A DNA stretch of 64,000 nucleotides. Source: Veillonellales bacterium (GTDB lineage: Bacteria > Bacillota > Negativicutes > JAAYSF01). The translations under genes and the position numbers were made by a program. Of the stretch, positions 1-12,900 are shown in pieces; positions within the stretch are counted from its first letter, which is position 1, and every line of letters starts with the position of its first letter. A model generated the notes under the pieces. That model was not told the DNA's origin and did no database searches. It worked only from the letters and a program-made list of their open reading frames with translations. The DNA is taken from NCBI GenBank assembly GCA_039680175.1, contig JBDKTO010000041.1, positions 1 to 64,000 of the forward strand, given 5' to 3'.

Positions 1-3000
1 CCGTCAGGCTGATATTCCCGTCTGTTGTCTTGACGGTGCCGCCTGCCTCGGTAATAAGGGCTTTGGCGTTAGTGACATCCACCTTGCCGTTAGCTTGATT
101 GATGGTTTTGATGGTTAATGTGTCTGAGGTATTCGTAAACTCAATGTCACCGGTTCCGCTATTGCCGGCGTTAAAGGCATGCACGGTATTGTCTTGTTTC
201 AGTTCCTGACCCGCAACGCTGTCGGTAGTCAGCAAAGCAGCATCCAGTATCTTTCCGCTGTCTGTTTCGGCAATGGCACTGCCGGCGGTAAGGCCGACCT
301 TGCCGGTGGTTTCAACATCACTGTTGAGAATGATGTCCCGGTCGGCTGCCAGCTCGATTGTTCCGCCGGCGCTTGCCACTGTTCCGTTAACTGCCACATC
401 GCTTTCCGCGCCTGTTGCTGTCAATGTTACCGTACCGGTTCCGCCGGCATTGACTGTTCCGTTGATGGTTTCGCTGCCGTCTGCTGCCGTCAGGCTGATA
501 TTCCCGTCTGTTGTCTTGACGGTGCCGCCTGCCTCGGTAATAAGGGCTTTGGCGTTAGTGACATCCACCTTGCCGTTAGCTTGATTGATGGTTTTGATGG
601 TTAATGTGTCTGCCGCGTTCGTAAACTCAATGTCACCGTTAGTTTGGTTTGTTGCCTCAAACGTTTTTACCGTGTTGGCCTGAGCGAGCTTCTGACCCGC
701 GACGCTGTCGGTGGTCAGAAGCGCGGCATCTGAGATGCGGCCTTGGGCTGTTTCGGCAATAGCTCTGCCGGCGCTGAGGCTGACGCTGTCCGTGGTTTGT
801 ACATCACTATTGAGAATGATGTCACGGTCGGCCTGAGCGGTAATATCGCCATCCGTTCCGTTCACTTTGCCATTGACCAGAACATCCTGCGCGGCTGCCA
901 GCTTTATTGCCCCGCCGGCGCTTGCCACTGTTCCGTTAACCGCTACATCGCTGGCTGCTCCGACTGCTGTCAGGGTTACCGTACCGGTTTTACCGGCGCT
1001 GACTGTGCCGTTGATGGTCTCGCTGCCACCTGCTGCCGTCAGGCTGATAGCTCCGTCTGTTGTCTTAACGGTGCCGCCCGCCTCGGTAATGAGGGCTTTG
1101 GCGTTGGTGACATCCACCTTGCCGTTAGCTTGATTGATGGCTTTGATGGTTAATGTATCTGCCGCGTTCGTAAACTCAATGTCGCCTGTTCCGCTATTGC
1201 CAGCGTTGAAGGCATGCACGGTATTGGCTTGTTTCAGGTTCTGACCCTTGACGCTGTCGGCGGTCAGCAAGGCGGCCTCCAGAATCTTCCCGCTGTCTGT
1301 TTCGGCAATGGCTCCGCCGGCGCTGAGATTGACATTGCCGGTGGTTTGTACATCATTGTTGATGGTTATGTCGCGATCGGCCTGGGCGGTAATATCGCCG
1401 CTGTCTCCGCTCACCTTGGCATTGACCAGGACATCCTGCGCGGCTGCCAGCTCGATTGCGCCGCCGTCGCTTGTCACTGTTCCGTTAACTGCCACATCGC
1501 TGGCTGCTCCGGTTGCTGTCAATGTTACCGTACCGGTTTTACCGGCACTGACTGTGCCGTTGACGGTCTCGCTGCCGCCTGTCGCCTTCAGGCTGATAGC
1601 ACCGTCGGTTGTCCTGACGGTGCCGCCGGTCTCGGTAACGATAGCTCCGGTGTTAGCGATATCAACCTTGCCGTTAGCCTGATTGATCGTTTTGATGGTT
1701 AAAGTGTCTGATGCGTTCGTAAACTCAATGTCGCCCTTCGTTTTGTTTACTGCCTGGAAGGTTTTTACCGTGTTGGCCTGATTCAGGTTCTGGCCATTAA
1801 CGCTATCGGTGGTCAGCAAAGCAGCATCCAGGATGCGGCCTTTGTCTGTTTCATCAATGGCTCTGCCGGCGTTGAGACTGACCTTGCCGGTGGTTTGTAC
1901 ATCATTGCTGAGGGTTATGTCGCGGCCGGCCTGGGCGGTAATATCGCCATTCGTTCCGCTCACCTTGGCATTGACCAGGACATCCTGCGCGGCTGCCAGC
2001 TCGATTGCGCCGCCGTCGCTGGTCACCGTTCCGTTAACTGCCATATTGCTTTCCGCGCCTGTCGCTGTCAGGGTTACCGTACCGGTTCCGCCGGCGTTGA
2101 CTGTGCCGTTGACGGTCTCGCTGCCGCCTGTCGCCGTCAGGCTGATAGCTCCGTCGGTTGTCCTGACGGTGCCGCCGGTCTCGGTAACGATAGCTCCGGT
2201 GTTAGCGACATCAACCTTGCCGTTAGCCTGATTGATCGTTTTGATGGTTAAAGTATCTGATGCGTTCGTAAACTCAATGTCGCCCTTCGTTTTGTTTACT
2301 GCCTGGAAGGTTTTTACCGTGTTGGCCTGATTCAGGTTCTGACCCGTGACGCTCTCGGTGGTCAGCAAGGCACCATCCAGGATGCGGCCTTTGTCTGTTT
2401 CATCAATGGCTCTGCCGGCGCTGAGGCTGACGCTGCCGGTGGTTTCAACATCATTGTTGATGGTTACGTCGCGGCCGGCCTGGGCGGTAATATCGCCGTC
2501 CGCTCCGCTCACCTTGGCATTGACCAGGACATCCTGGTCGGCTACCAGCTTGATTGCGCCGCCGTCGCTGGTCACTGTTCCGTTAACTGCCACATCGCTG
2601 GCTGCTCCGGTTGCTGTCAATGTTACCGTACCGGTTCCACCGGCGCTGACTGTGCCGTTGACGGTCTCGCTGCCGCCTGTCGCCGTCAGGCTGATAGCTC
2701 CGTCGGCTGTCTTGACGGTGCCGCCTGCCACGCTAATGATGGCGCCGGTGTTGGTGACATCAACACTGCCGTTAGCCTGATTGATGGTTTTAATAGTCAG
2801 TGTTTCTGCCGTGTTCGTAAGCTCAATGTCGCCGGTCGTTTTATTTGCTGCCTGGAAGGTTTTTACCGTGTTGGCCTGATTCAGTTTCTGGCCATTGACA
2901 CTATCGGTGGTCAGCAAAGCAGCATCCAGGATGCGGCCTTTGTCTGTTTCATCAATGGCTCCGCCAGCGGTGAGACTGACGTTGCCGATGGTTTGTACAT

Positions 3001-3900
3001 CACTGTTGATAGTTATATCGCGGCCGGCCTGGGCGGTAATATCGCCATCCGTTCCACTCACCTTGCCATTGACCAGAACATCCTGCGCGGCTGCCAGCTT
3101 GATTGCGCCGCCGGCGCTTGTCACCGTTCCGTTAACTGCCACATCGCTGGCTGCTCCGGCTGCTGTCAGGGTTACCGTACCGGTTTTACCGGCGTTGACT
3201 GTGCCGTTGATGGTCTCGCTGCCGTCTGCTGCCGTCAGGCTGATATTCCCGTCTGTTGTCTTGACGGTGCCGTCTGCCTCGGTAATAAGGGCTTTGGCGT
3301 TAGTGACATCCACCTTGCCGTTAGCTTGATTGATGGTTTTGATGGTTAAGGTGTCTGAGGCGTTCGTAAACTCAATGTCGCCCTTCGTTTGGTTTGTTGC
3401 CTCGAACGTTTTTACCGTGTTGGCCTGATTGAGCTTCTGACCCGTGACGCTATCAGTGGTCAGCAAGGCGGCATCCAGGATCTTCCCGCTGTCTGTTTCG
3501 GCAATGGTTCTGCCGGCGCTGAGGCTGACGCTGCCGGTGGTTTCAACATCACTGTTGATGGTTATGTCGCGGCCGGCCTGGGCGGTAATATCGCCGTCCA
3601 TTCCGTTCACCTTGGCATTGACCAGGACATCCTGCGCGGCTACTAGGTCGATTGCCCCGCCGGCGCTTCCCACTGTTCCGTTAACCGCCACATCGCTGGC
3701 TGCTCCGGTTGCTGTCAGGGTTACCGTACCGGTTTTACCGGCGTTAACTGTGCCGTTGATGGTCTCGCTGCCGCCTGCTGCCGTCAGGCTGATATTCCCG
3801 TCTGTTGTCTTGACGGTACCGCCTGCCTCGGTAATAAGGGCTCCGGTATTAGTGACGGTCACGTTGCCACTGTTTTGATTAATCCCGGTAATATTAAGTA
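1..3900 (-). repeat. Tandem 549-bp (183-residue) repeats within the TpsA gene
   Basis: The landmark CCGTCAGGCTGATA (or a one-base variant) recurs at about 1, 487, 1036, 1585, 2134, 2683, 3232 and 3781. Six intervals are exactly 549 bp and the leftmost is 486 bp. Each unit encodes the order ALITEAGGTVKTTDGNI, SETINGTVNAG, VAVNGTV, DVLVNGKVNG, DITAQADRDI, LDAALLTTDSV, DIEFTNASDTLTIK. Several 100-160 bp blocks are identical between copies, which suggests recent duplication or gene conversion. The array continues beyond the left edge. The short unit lacks 21 residues corresponding to the DVLVNGKVNG...DITAQ segment, near position 350. Confidence 0.92.
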
Positions 3901-6900
3901 AATCGACCGCATTAGCAAAAACGATATCACCTGTACCGGTATTGGCGGCTGAGAAGTTGCTAACCGAATTGGCGCCGGCTATATTCTGCCCTTCTTTACT
4001 ATTGGCCGCCAGTGTTTGCGCTGAAATCTTTCCCTTCTGCAGCTGGTTGATTTTACCGCCTGTGGAGGTAATATACACAGAGCCAGTTGTTTTCAAATTA
4101 TTAACCGTTGCATCATCACTTGCGGTTACATAAATTGGTGACGTTTTAGTTGTTGCCGACGATCCCTCTTCCATGTCAACCGCCTCACCAGTTAGCGTTA
4201 TGTCGCTATTGGCGTTAACCACCCCTTTAAGAACCAGCTGTCCATCAGCGTCAATAAACAATCGTTGACCGGAGGTCAAATCACCCACATTCAGTATGTT
4301 CGCGGTGCTTTGAACAAAAATGCCGTAACCATCAGCTGACGAAGCAGTTAATTTGCCTGATGGATTCACCGTCAGTGTAAACGGATTATCGCCTGTTCCT
4401 ACACTGCCGCCCTCGGCAAAGAGAGAAACATTTTCTCCTTCCAAGGCCATGGGTCGATCTCCCCGACTGTCGAGGATCGAACCCGCCGCTCTTAGGACAA
4501 TATCTCCCGTACTGTACATTTCTGCCACATTAAGGTTGCCTGTTTTCTCGGTAATGTAAATATTACCGCCTGCTCTGGCAGTCAATGCTGATAGTTCACC
4601 AAGGTCAATAAGCAACGGATCAGCTTTTGTACCAATGCCACTATCTCCGCCCTCCAAAATAGTACGGTTGCCCTGGATGGCTGCCTCTCCTGCAGTTGCT
4701 ACGTTATAGATACCATCTTTACCTTTTACACGAATAGAATCGCCGCTTTTAATGGTTTTCACATAAATAGGATCTTGCGAACCCAGGTAAACATTATTTT
4801 TCCCTTCCGCGGTGATTGTACCGTTAGCGGTAACGGAAATATTAATTGGCAAGCGATTGAGAATCGTAATTTGTTTCGTGTCATTATCCACCGATACATC
4901 GTCAGACTCAGCTGCCGCTAAAGCAATACGCGCATCATCATTCTTTAATGCATCCGGATTTGTTCCATCAATGACGATAGAACCGGAATCTTTGCCAATA
5001 CTACCATTGAGCGCTTTCAATGTAATATTACGGCCTTTCACATTGGGATCTTTGATCCGGGTTTCGGTACTGGTGGTTTGTTTGAAAAGAATACCGCTAC
5101 TGAGTGCGTAATTTAATTCGTTTTCTGTCCAGGCTGATCCTTGTGTCAGGCTTTGCTTTTCGCTGTCTGTAAGGACATAGACCCATGATGGGTTATAACT
5201 GGTATTGCCGTAAGCAGCATGGAGTCTCTGGTACTCGGCATCACCGCTTGGATTGGAGTAATCGTCAGCCTGGTAACCAGTGATGTTGCCGTTAGCATCA
5301 TACGTCGCCCGAACATTGCGCATCTGCCAGTATTTTTGATATTCGGCCTGCTTGGCTTGTTTATAGGCTTTGACAGTATTGTCAGCGCTCGTAGTTGCTC
5401 CCGTCCCGGTGAGCAGCATATTATCCCAAAGAGCTTGCAGTTGGGCAATGGTACGTGTGTCTTTTTTCTCTTCCGGATTGGCATCAATCATACTCCCGTT
5501 AGCCACTTCCAGACTGACATCGCCGCCGGCCGATTCAACCCGGATGAGCCGCATATCGCCGCTAGCCTGGCGAATGTTGATGTTGGCAGCTGCAGTAGCG
5601 TTAAGGCCAGCGCCGTCTTGGCTGCCGATATTCACATTCAGCGCCTGTACCGTACTGCCGGTACTGCCGATACCTCCCGAGGCAGATACAAGATCAATAC
5701 GGTTTCCTGTGATCACAGCATTATTGCCCGCTGCCGCCTGAAGGATGCTTCCATCCGCTGTCAGACTTACATTACCATTCGTTGCGGAAATATTGTTTAC
5801 CCGAACATCGCCGCTAGAGCTACCGAGGTAGATATTCCCGTTTGCACTGGTAGCTGTCAGCGCTCCGGAATTACCCGCAAGCTGCACCGCCACCGGCGTC
5901 AGACTGGAGCCGATACCGGTTCCGGCAGTAAGAGTAATATTGGGGCTGGTGATTGTGGTTAATCCTGCTGTTGCACTAATGGCTTTATCGGCTGATAACG
6001 TAGTCGTACCGGCTAAGTTGCGCACCGGTCCGGCCACAATTAGATTTTGCTTGCTAGTTACATTAATCTGCCCAGAGTCATAGCCGATAAAACTGACGGG
6101 GATGGAGAAATCTGCTTTCACGGAATGGGTATGGATGTCTTCGCTGCCCTTTACATACGTGTCTTTTACAAAATAATCGGTCCAACCGAAAATCCACCAA
6201 CCATGGGATTCAGACCAGGAATAACTACCTGCCTTTTCTTGTTGTGCTGTGTTAACATTCTTATAATCGTAACTATAATTGGCTGATTGGCCTGTTTGAG
6301 TCACATAGGTTCCGTTCGGCAGATTGGTAATAGGTCCGGAAGGTACTGTAACATCAGAAATTGTTGTGGCGTCCTTCCACGAAATCAGCCCTGCCCAACT
6401 GCCGCTTTTCTTAGTAATTTCTCTAGTTTCATTTTGTGCTTGCCCGCGGTTCCAAACATAATCTAAACCTGACTGAGGGGCATAGCTGGAGCTTCGGCTA
6501 TTAGCAGTTACTTGATCTGACAGCTGTTTGTTTCCTGCCGTCTGGACAGTTTGGACATCACTGCCCACGCGGGTAATGGTAGTCACAACCGGGCGCAATA
6601 CACCCGTTTCGTCCTGCGCTGACTTGCCGGTGTCAGTAATCCGGACCTTGCCTTCAATATTGCCGGTATCCATTCCGTTAAGCACAATATCATAGCCCGT
6701 ATTATTAGTCACATTGATCCGTCCGTAACCATCCAGCACCTTGATATTGCCGCCGCCGGTGTTCAGAATGATACCTGATAATTCAGCATAACCGCCTTGC
6801 ACCTTGACCGCATCGAGGACAATCTGATTGGTTTCAGGGTTAAAGTAAGCAAGAATTTTTCCGTTACCGCCATCGGATAACCGGTAACTGGTCAAACTGG

Positions 6901-9900
6901 CAGAATTGGACATACTTGGCTTGCCTGCTGCTATCCACTGCTGTTTAAGGCTATCAATGCGTGCATTCAAATCAGTATCCAAAGTTACGTCCCAGTCGGG
7001 AATGCCGCTTTGAATCGTACCGTTAATATTTAAATAGCGAGCGCTAAGATATACATTATTACCGGCAATCGTTGAACCTGTGCCCGCTTTGTAGGCATTG
7101 GATGTCGTGTCGGTTTTTCCTGCTTCAGCTGAATTCTGTTCAGATGCCCAAATGGACTGCGGATCACCGCCGACATTGTAGATGCCGTCAACATAAGACT
7201 GAACGACATCTCTGCCGGCCGAAATGTTGACCGTGTTGCCCACAATACTCGGAGCCGCCTTGCCATCTTGCCCCAATAGCTTGATACTGCCCTTGTTATT
7301 TTGCACCATAATGGTCCCAGTCGGATTGCTGATATTTCCTACCAGTTCAATATCCGGCACTGCAACGCCGGATATAGGCGAATAGGTGTTTTGTATGGTA
7401 ATCTTCGGTGTTGCACCGCTGCCGGCAGCCTCAATACTACTAAAGCTAGCCGACGGACTTCCAGACAAATTACGATCATTGATTTGAGCCAACGAACTTA
7501 CTTGCCCACCGTTAAAAATCAATTTGCCGCCTTTATCTTCGATTGTCAAATCATTGACACGCAGAAAGCTGCGGCTGTTATTAATAATGGTGATTTCTGT
7601 ATCATTCGGCGCTTTTAAGGAACCGCTACCGGACAAATAGTCAGCCTGAACGGTAATATCGCCGCTGCGTGCTTTAATATCATCTAAAGTTACATAATTT
7701 GCTCTTACATTTTTCAGTGCTACATAGACGGTATTTCCGGTAGCGTCTTGCAAAGCTTGCGCATAGCCGAGAGAAACCAGTTCCTGATAGATATAGTTTA
7801 TTTCTGAATCATAGGCTGCGTATGCAGTTGGATCTTTAGCATAAGCAGTACGCAATTTGAACAGGTTATCCAAGCGGGTAAAAGCATTGGATACTAAATT
7901 CTCGTCTTTGGCGGTAAAGGTTACACCGTCAGTCTGCTCCGCGATGATTGGCGTATAATAACCCGAATTAGCTTCTGTCAAAGAGTCGTTGCGCGGATCG
8001 TCATTGAGCACCAGCCGCTGTTTATTTTGAATACCGGCATGAAGCGCACCGTCCACGACGACCCCTGTGCTGGCTGTCGTCTTGCTAGTTCCGCCTTTAA
8101 TGTCAAGCGATACCTCACCACCACCAACTAAAGAGCTAAATGCGTTGGCAACAGCTGCGGCAAGTTGACGGTAGAGGTCTTTGCCGACACCCTGACCATC
8201 GGCTACAGCGGCTCCCTTATCAGTGATAAGGTTAATGTCGCCGACACTCAGCACATTGGCACCGCTGCCGACAGAGATCGTATTATTTTGTGTAATCAAA
8301 GCATCCGCTCCCGGCGAGGTACTGACCGGCAAAAGTGTTTTATTGAATAGGTCAGTACGCGCACTGGCATTGATGGTATTCTTAACGCCATCTCCATCCC
8401 GACCAGCCAGCAAATTAATATCACCATTCGCCCGGAAGTAAGTATTATCACCGACAATGATCTTATTCTGACTAGCTACTGTGGAAGCTGACGCCCCTTG
8501 GGCGGCTCCCGCCAAACCGTAGGTTTTCGCATTCGCGTCGGTGTCAACGGTTGCGTTGGTGCGAGCGCCGAGATTGATGGTTCCTACGCTGTTCATAGAA
8601 GCCCCGCTGCCTATCGTCACTTGTGCCAACACCGGTGCAGTAATAATTGACTCGGCCTTAGCAATGGCAATCGCTCCGCCAGAATCCAGCTTGGTCTGGT
8701 CATGGGCATCCAGATCGTTCACCGCAGTAAAGTTTGTTTGTCCCGGATTATCCGGGTCGCCTGTTATCGTAATCCTTGCATTATTACCGACTGTTACCTG
8801 GGTAGTATCGGTAATCGTCGATTGGCTGGAAGCTGCCGAACCGTTAAGCAGCCCGCCTGCCCCAGCGGAAACATTGAAGGCATTGTCTGCCAAAAGAGGT
8901 TTCCGTGCAATGTTGTTAGCCAATACATTGATGTTAAGAGCAGTGAGATTCGCTCCGGCACGAATGCCGGCATCCACCTGAGAGTTAACCGTATTAACAG
9001 CCGCTGCGCCGCTGGCGCCGACTAGAGCGGCATTTGTTGAATCCACTTTGCTATTGAAAGTTGCTCGATGAGTAGCGTCAACGGCAATGGTGTTCGCTGC
9101 CAGCAAGGTGTTTGATGAACCTCCGCCCAGTTCCGCTTTAGTAGTGCTGCTGTTGATGGTAGAGGCTTTAGCAGCTGTTCCCGCCACTAGCCCGCCGCTG
9201 CCGGAAACAGCGTCGGCATAAGTATCCTCCGTTGCTACCGCACTGACTTGTAATGTTCCGCCAATATTACCGCTAACTCCATCTTCAACCATAGCCGCTG
9301 TTGTACTGTCTGTGCTGGCCTGTGCACTGTTGGCACCTATAGCAATAAGACCGCCAACTATACCTGTCACGTCCGCTTGAGCTGATTCATTATTAGAGGC
9401 AATAATTGTTGTGTTGCTACGGATATTCAGCGCAGTATCTTCCCCGACCGAACTGCTGACTGTCGCTTTCAAATTAGCCGTACTTTGCGTTGCATTTACG
9501 CCGATTAAGCCGCCGCCGGCAGCACTAGCATAGCTTTTAGCGGTCACATTGCTGTCCGGTAGCAGTTGTGTAGCTGTAACGGAAAGGTCTTTTGCTTCAA
9601 TATCATTGGCGCTGCCAATCGTTGCTGTGATTGTTGGCTTAACATCCGTCGAAGCAAGAGATGCGCCCACTGATAATAGACCAACGTTCAAACCGTCCGC
9701 CTGGGCTTGTGCCTTTTCGGTTGAAACTGAGGCAACTTTTAAGTCCGCTACAGTCTTACTCGTAACATTGTCGCCAGTATGCGCATCGGCAGTCGTGTTG
9801 ATAACAATGTTTGCATCCGATCCGGATCCGGCAATGCCGCCACCGGCACCGGCTGTAGCATAGGCACTCGCAAACTCTGCTGCATTGGCGGTTACTGCTG

Positions 9901-12900
9901 CCGACTGAACCGCCTGTTGTTTACCAATCTCGGCTCCATCGCCAAGATAAGCTATTGCAGAGCCGCTCAGATTGCTGTGAATCACTGCCGCCCCCAGAGC
10001 ACCGCCAATACTGACGCTGGCGTTCAGTGCCCGGGACGAAAATGAATCAGATGCATCGGCACTCACAGCTAAATCAGGTGCTGCTGCATCACTTGCTTTA
10101 ATTAGCTTCCCATCAAAATGGGCTACGGTATCGCTCGCATCGGTTTGATACAACGTCGCGGCTCCAAGAGCGGCCACTAATCCTGCCTGACCGGCATATG
10201 CCTCGTTGCTCAGATTGTGGGTACGCTTAGCATTAACGGCGACCCCACCAGAAGTGGTGACGACCGTTCCTGTGCCAATTGACGCTGTGGTATCTGCATT
10301 AATGGAGGCAATACCCACTGCCCCACCAATGCTCGCGCCGCCAAGAGCGCCGCTGCCGGCTAATTGGTAGAAATCAAGATTTTCTTTGGCATTAACGGAT
10401 ACGCTTCCCGTATTCAGCCTGACATTATTGCCAATAAGCGCTGTTGTTCCACCCGGCACGAAGGTAGGTCGTGAACTAGCAATACCTTGTTCAACCGCTG
10501 CTGACACCTTGGTATTTGACGTAGCGGCACTAATGTTCGTTGCAGCATCGCTGGCCGAACTATTACCAATTTGCTTAAGAAAAGCGGAAACTTCTAAATT
10601 TTGAACCTGATTATCAATATCTTGCTGCGCAGTTACGCCATTAGAACTGGTTAAACTGGATTTCGCATCATTTCCTACCCCAGTGCCAATGGAATATACG
10701 GAGACACCACCGGCCACACCGACAAGACCGCCGGATGCGCTAGCAGCATAACTATCAATGTCTTTAGTAGATAGGGCATTCACATCCAGCATTTTATTTG
10801 CCTGAATCGCTGCGCCGTTGGCAATGTATGCCGATGTATCTGTGTTAATAATACCAATATCGACGCCACCTGCCGCACCGACTGCACCACCGGCTACCGA
10901 ACCTCCGACAGAAAACAGTTTTAAGTCATCGGCGGCAGTTATACTGACAGACTGGTTGCTTCCAGCGCCGCTTAGCGTATTGATATCCGCATCACCAATA
11001 TGCGCACCGGTATTGACGTTGATGACATTCGCCGCGGCTGAGCCTGCCGCACCAGCAAATGCTCCGACCGCACCACTGGCAGCGACAGTAAAGATGTCTT
11101 CTGTGCTGTCAGCTCGCACCGCTACGCCTTGTATGTTCTTGGTCACCCTGTTGGTGGCCGAAACGCCGTCAAACACCGTCATCTGCCCGGAGGCATTTGC
11201 CTTGGCATCTACCTTGGCGTTATCGGCAATATAAGCTTCCGTTGTTTTGGTTACATGATTCACATCAATCGAAGCACCGACACCGGCAATGCCGACACCC
11301 AAAGCTGCGCTGCCGGCAATGGATTTAATTTCGGTATCATCGGCTGCCGCGACTAATACGTTGTTATCTGCGGCGACTGACCCATCGATGTGTGCCAAAG
11401 TTGTGTTGTCAATAGAGTTTACGACCACCGCTCCCGCTACGGACAAGCTGGCTGATGCCGCTCCTGCTACCGCGGTAGATAAAATTGTCTCGCTGCTATC
11501 AGCAGTGACGGACATATTGTCCTTAGCCGTCATGCTCGCTCCTGTGCCAACGTTAGCTTCTGTTTCATTTTTAACAACAGATATATCTGCTCCCGGTCCA
11601 AGTGCAGCGGCACCAACGATTGCCACACCGCCTATTCCCAGATGATAGTAGTCGCTGCCAGCCGCCACACGCACATCTTGCCCTGCTGCAGTGGCATCGG
11701 TGTTATGTTGATTGATTCTCGCATTATTATCCACATAAGCATTAGTGGTATTTGTCACAACAGTCACTGAACCTGCAATCGCCGCTCCGGTACCGACAAC
11801 GCCGCCTGTAGCCTCATTCGCAACGCTGTCTTTTGACATCGCAGTTACAGCTACGCCTGAAAAAGAATCTTGTTCTTCACTCGTTGTGCGAAACTTAGTC
11901 AACAAATCCTTATTATCTGCCTTCGACAGGTATTTATCATCCGTGTTCAAACTCGGTGCAGTGACTACACCAGCTTCAGCCGTTTGCACGGCATACTGCT
12001 CAGTAAATTTGCCGGTAGCCGCGTCAATAGATTTTGAAGCATTTGCCTGCACATCGGCATTATTGTCAATATAGGCTTCCGTATCTTTTGTAATGACCGC
12101 CGCGCCGACCGATCCGCCTGCCCCGAGGCCGCCGACAGCCGAACCGGCAATCAAATTCATCGTATTGTCATCCTCTGCCGCTACGCGGATGCTGCCGTCA
12201 GCGGTCAGCACCGCACTATCTCCCACAAATGCCTTAGTCGTTGCATTCAACGTTTCCACAGCCCCTGCACCGGCCACGCTGCCGCCTCCAGCCGCTCCGC
12301 TTGCCGAAACATTAGTAATCTGCTCGTCTGACAACGCATCCACCAAGATGCTTCCGTCGGCATTTACTGTAGTCTGGCTGTCTGTCGCTGACCCGATATA
12401 AGCTTGAGTATCTTTCGTAATAACGTCGATACCCAAACCAGCGCCAACACCGGAACCACCGATTGATGCCGCCCCGCCGATGTTAACAATCGCAGTCGCA
12501 TCGGAAGCCTTGACAATCACATCTTTACCGGAATAGGCAGTTTCATTAATAACAGCATCTTGATCGATATGCGCTTTTGTTGCCGTATGCAGCACATTCA
12601 AGTTAATCGCACCGGAAATAGCCGTTCCGCCTGCCGAGCCTGCCACCCCAACGGTGTTTAGATTTTCACCGGCTGCAGCGTTAACCACTGTATCACCCTT
12701 CGCGTTAACAGCCGCTGTTGAACCAATATGCGCATCAGTTAAATGATCAATAACCCCAATATTCGCCGCAGCACCAAAAGCTCCGGCACCGCCGGCAACA
12801 CTGCCGGCGGCAGATTGCAGCTGCAGATTGTCTCGTGCATTAACGGCTGCATCACCGCCGGCGTTTATTTTCGCCCCTTCCCGAATCACGGCCGCTGTAC

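Noticed and set aside
1-3900. Tandem repeats as a possible CRISPR array or satellite
   Set aside because: The units are 549 bp, coding and in frame with the adhesin, with no short repeat-spacer pattern.
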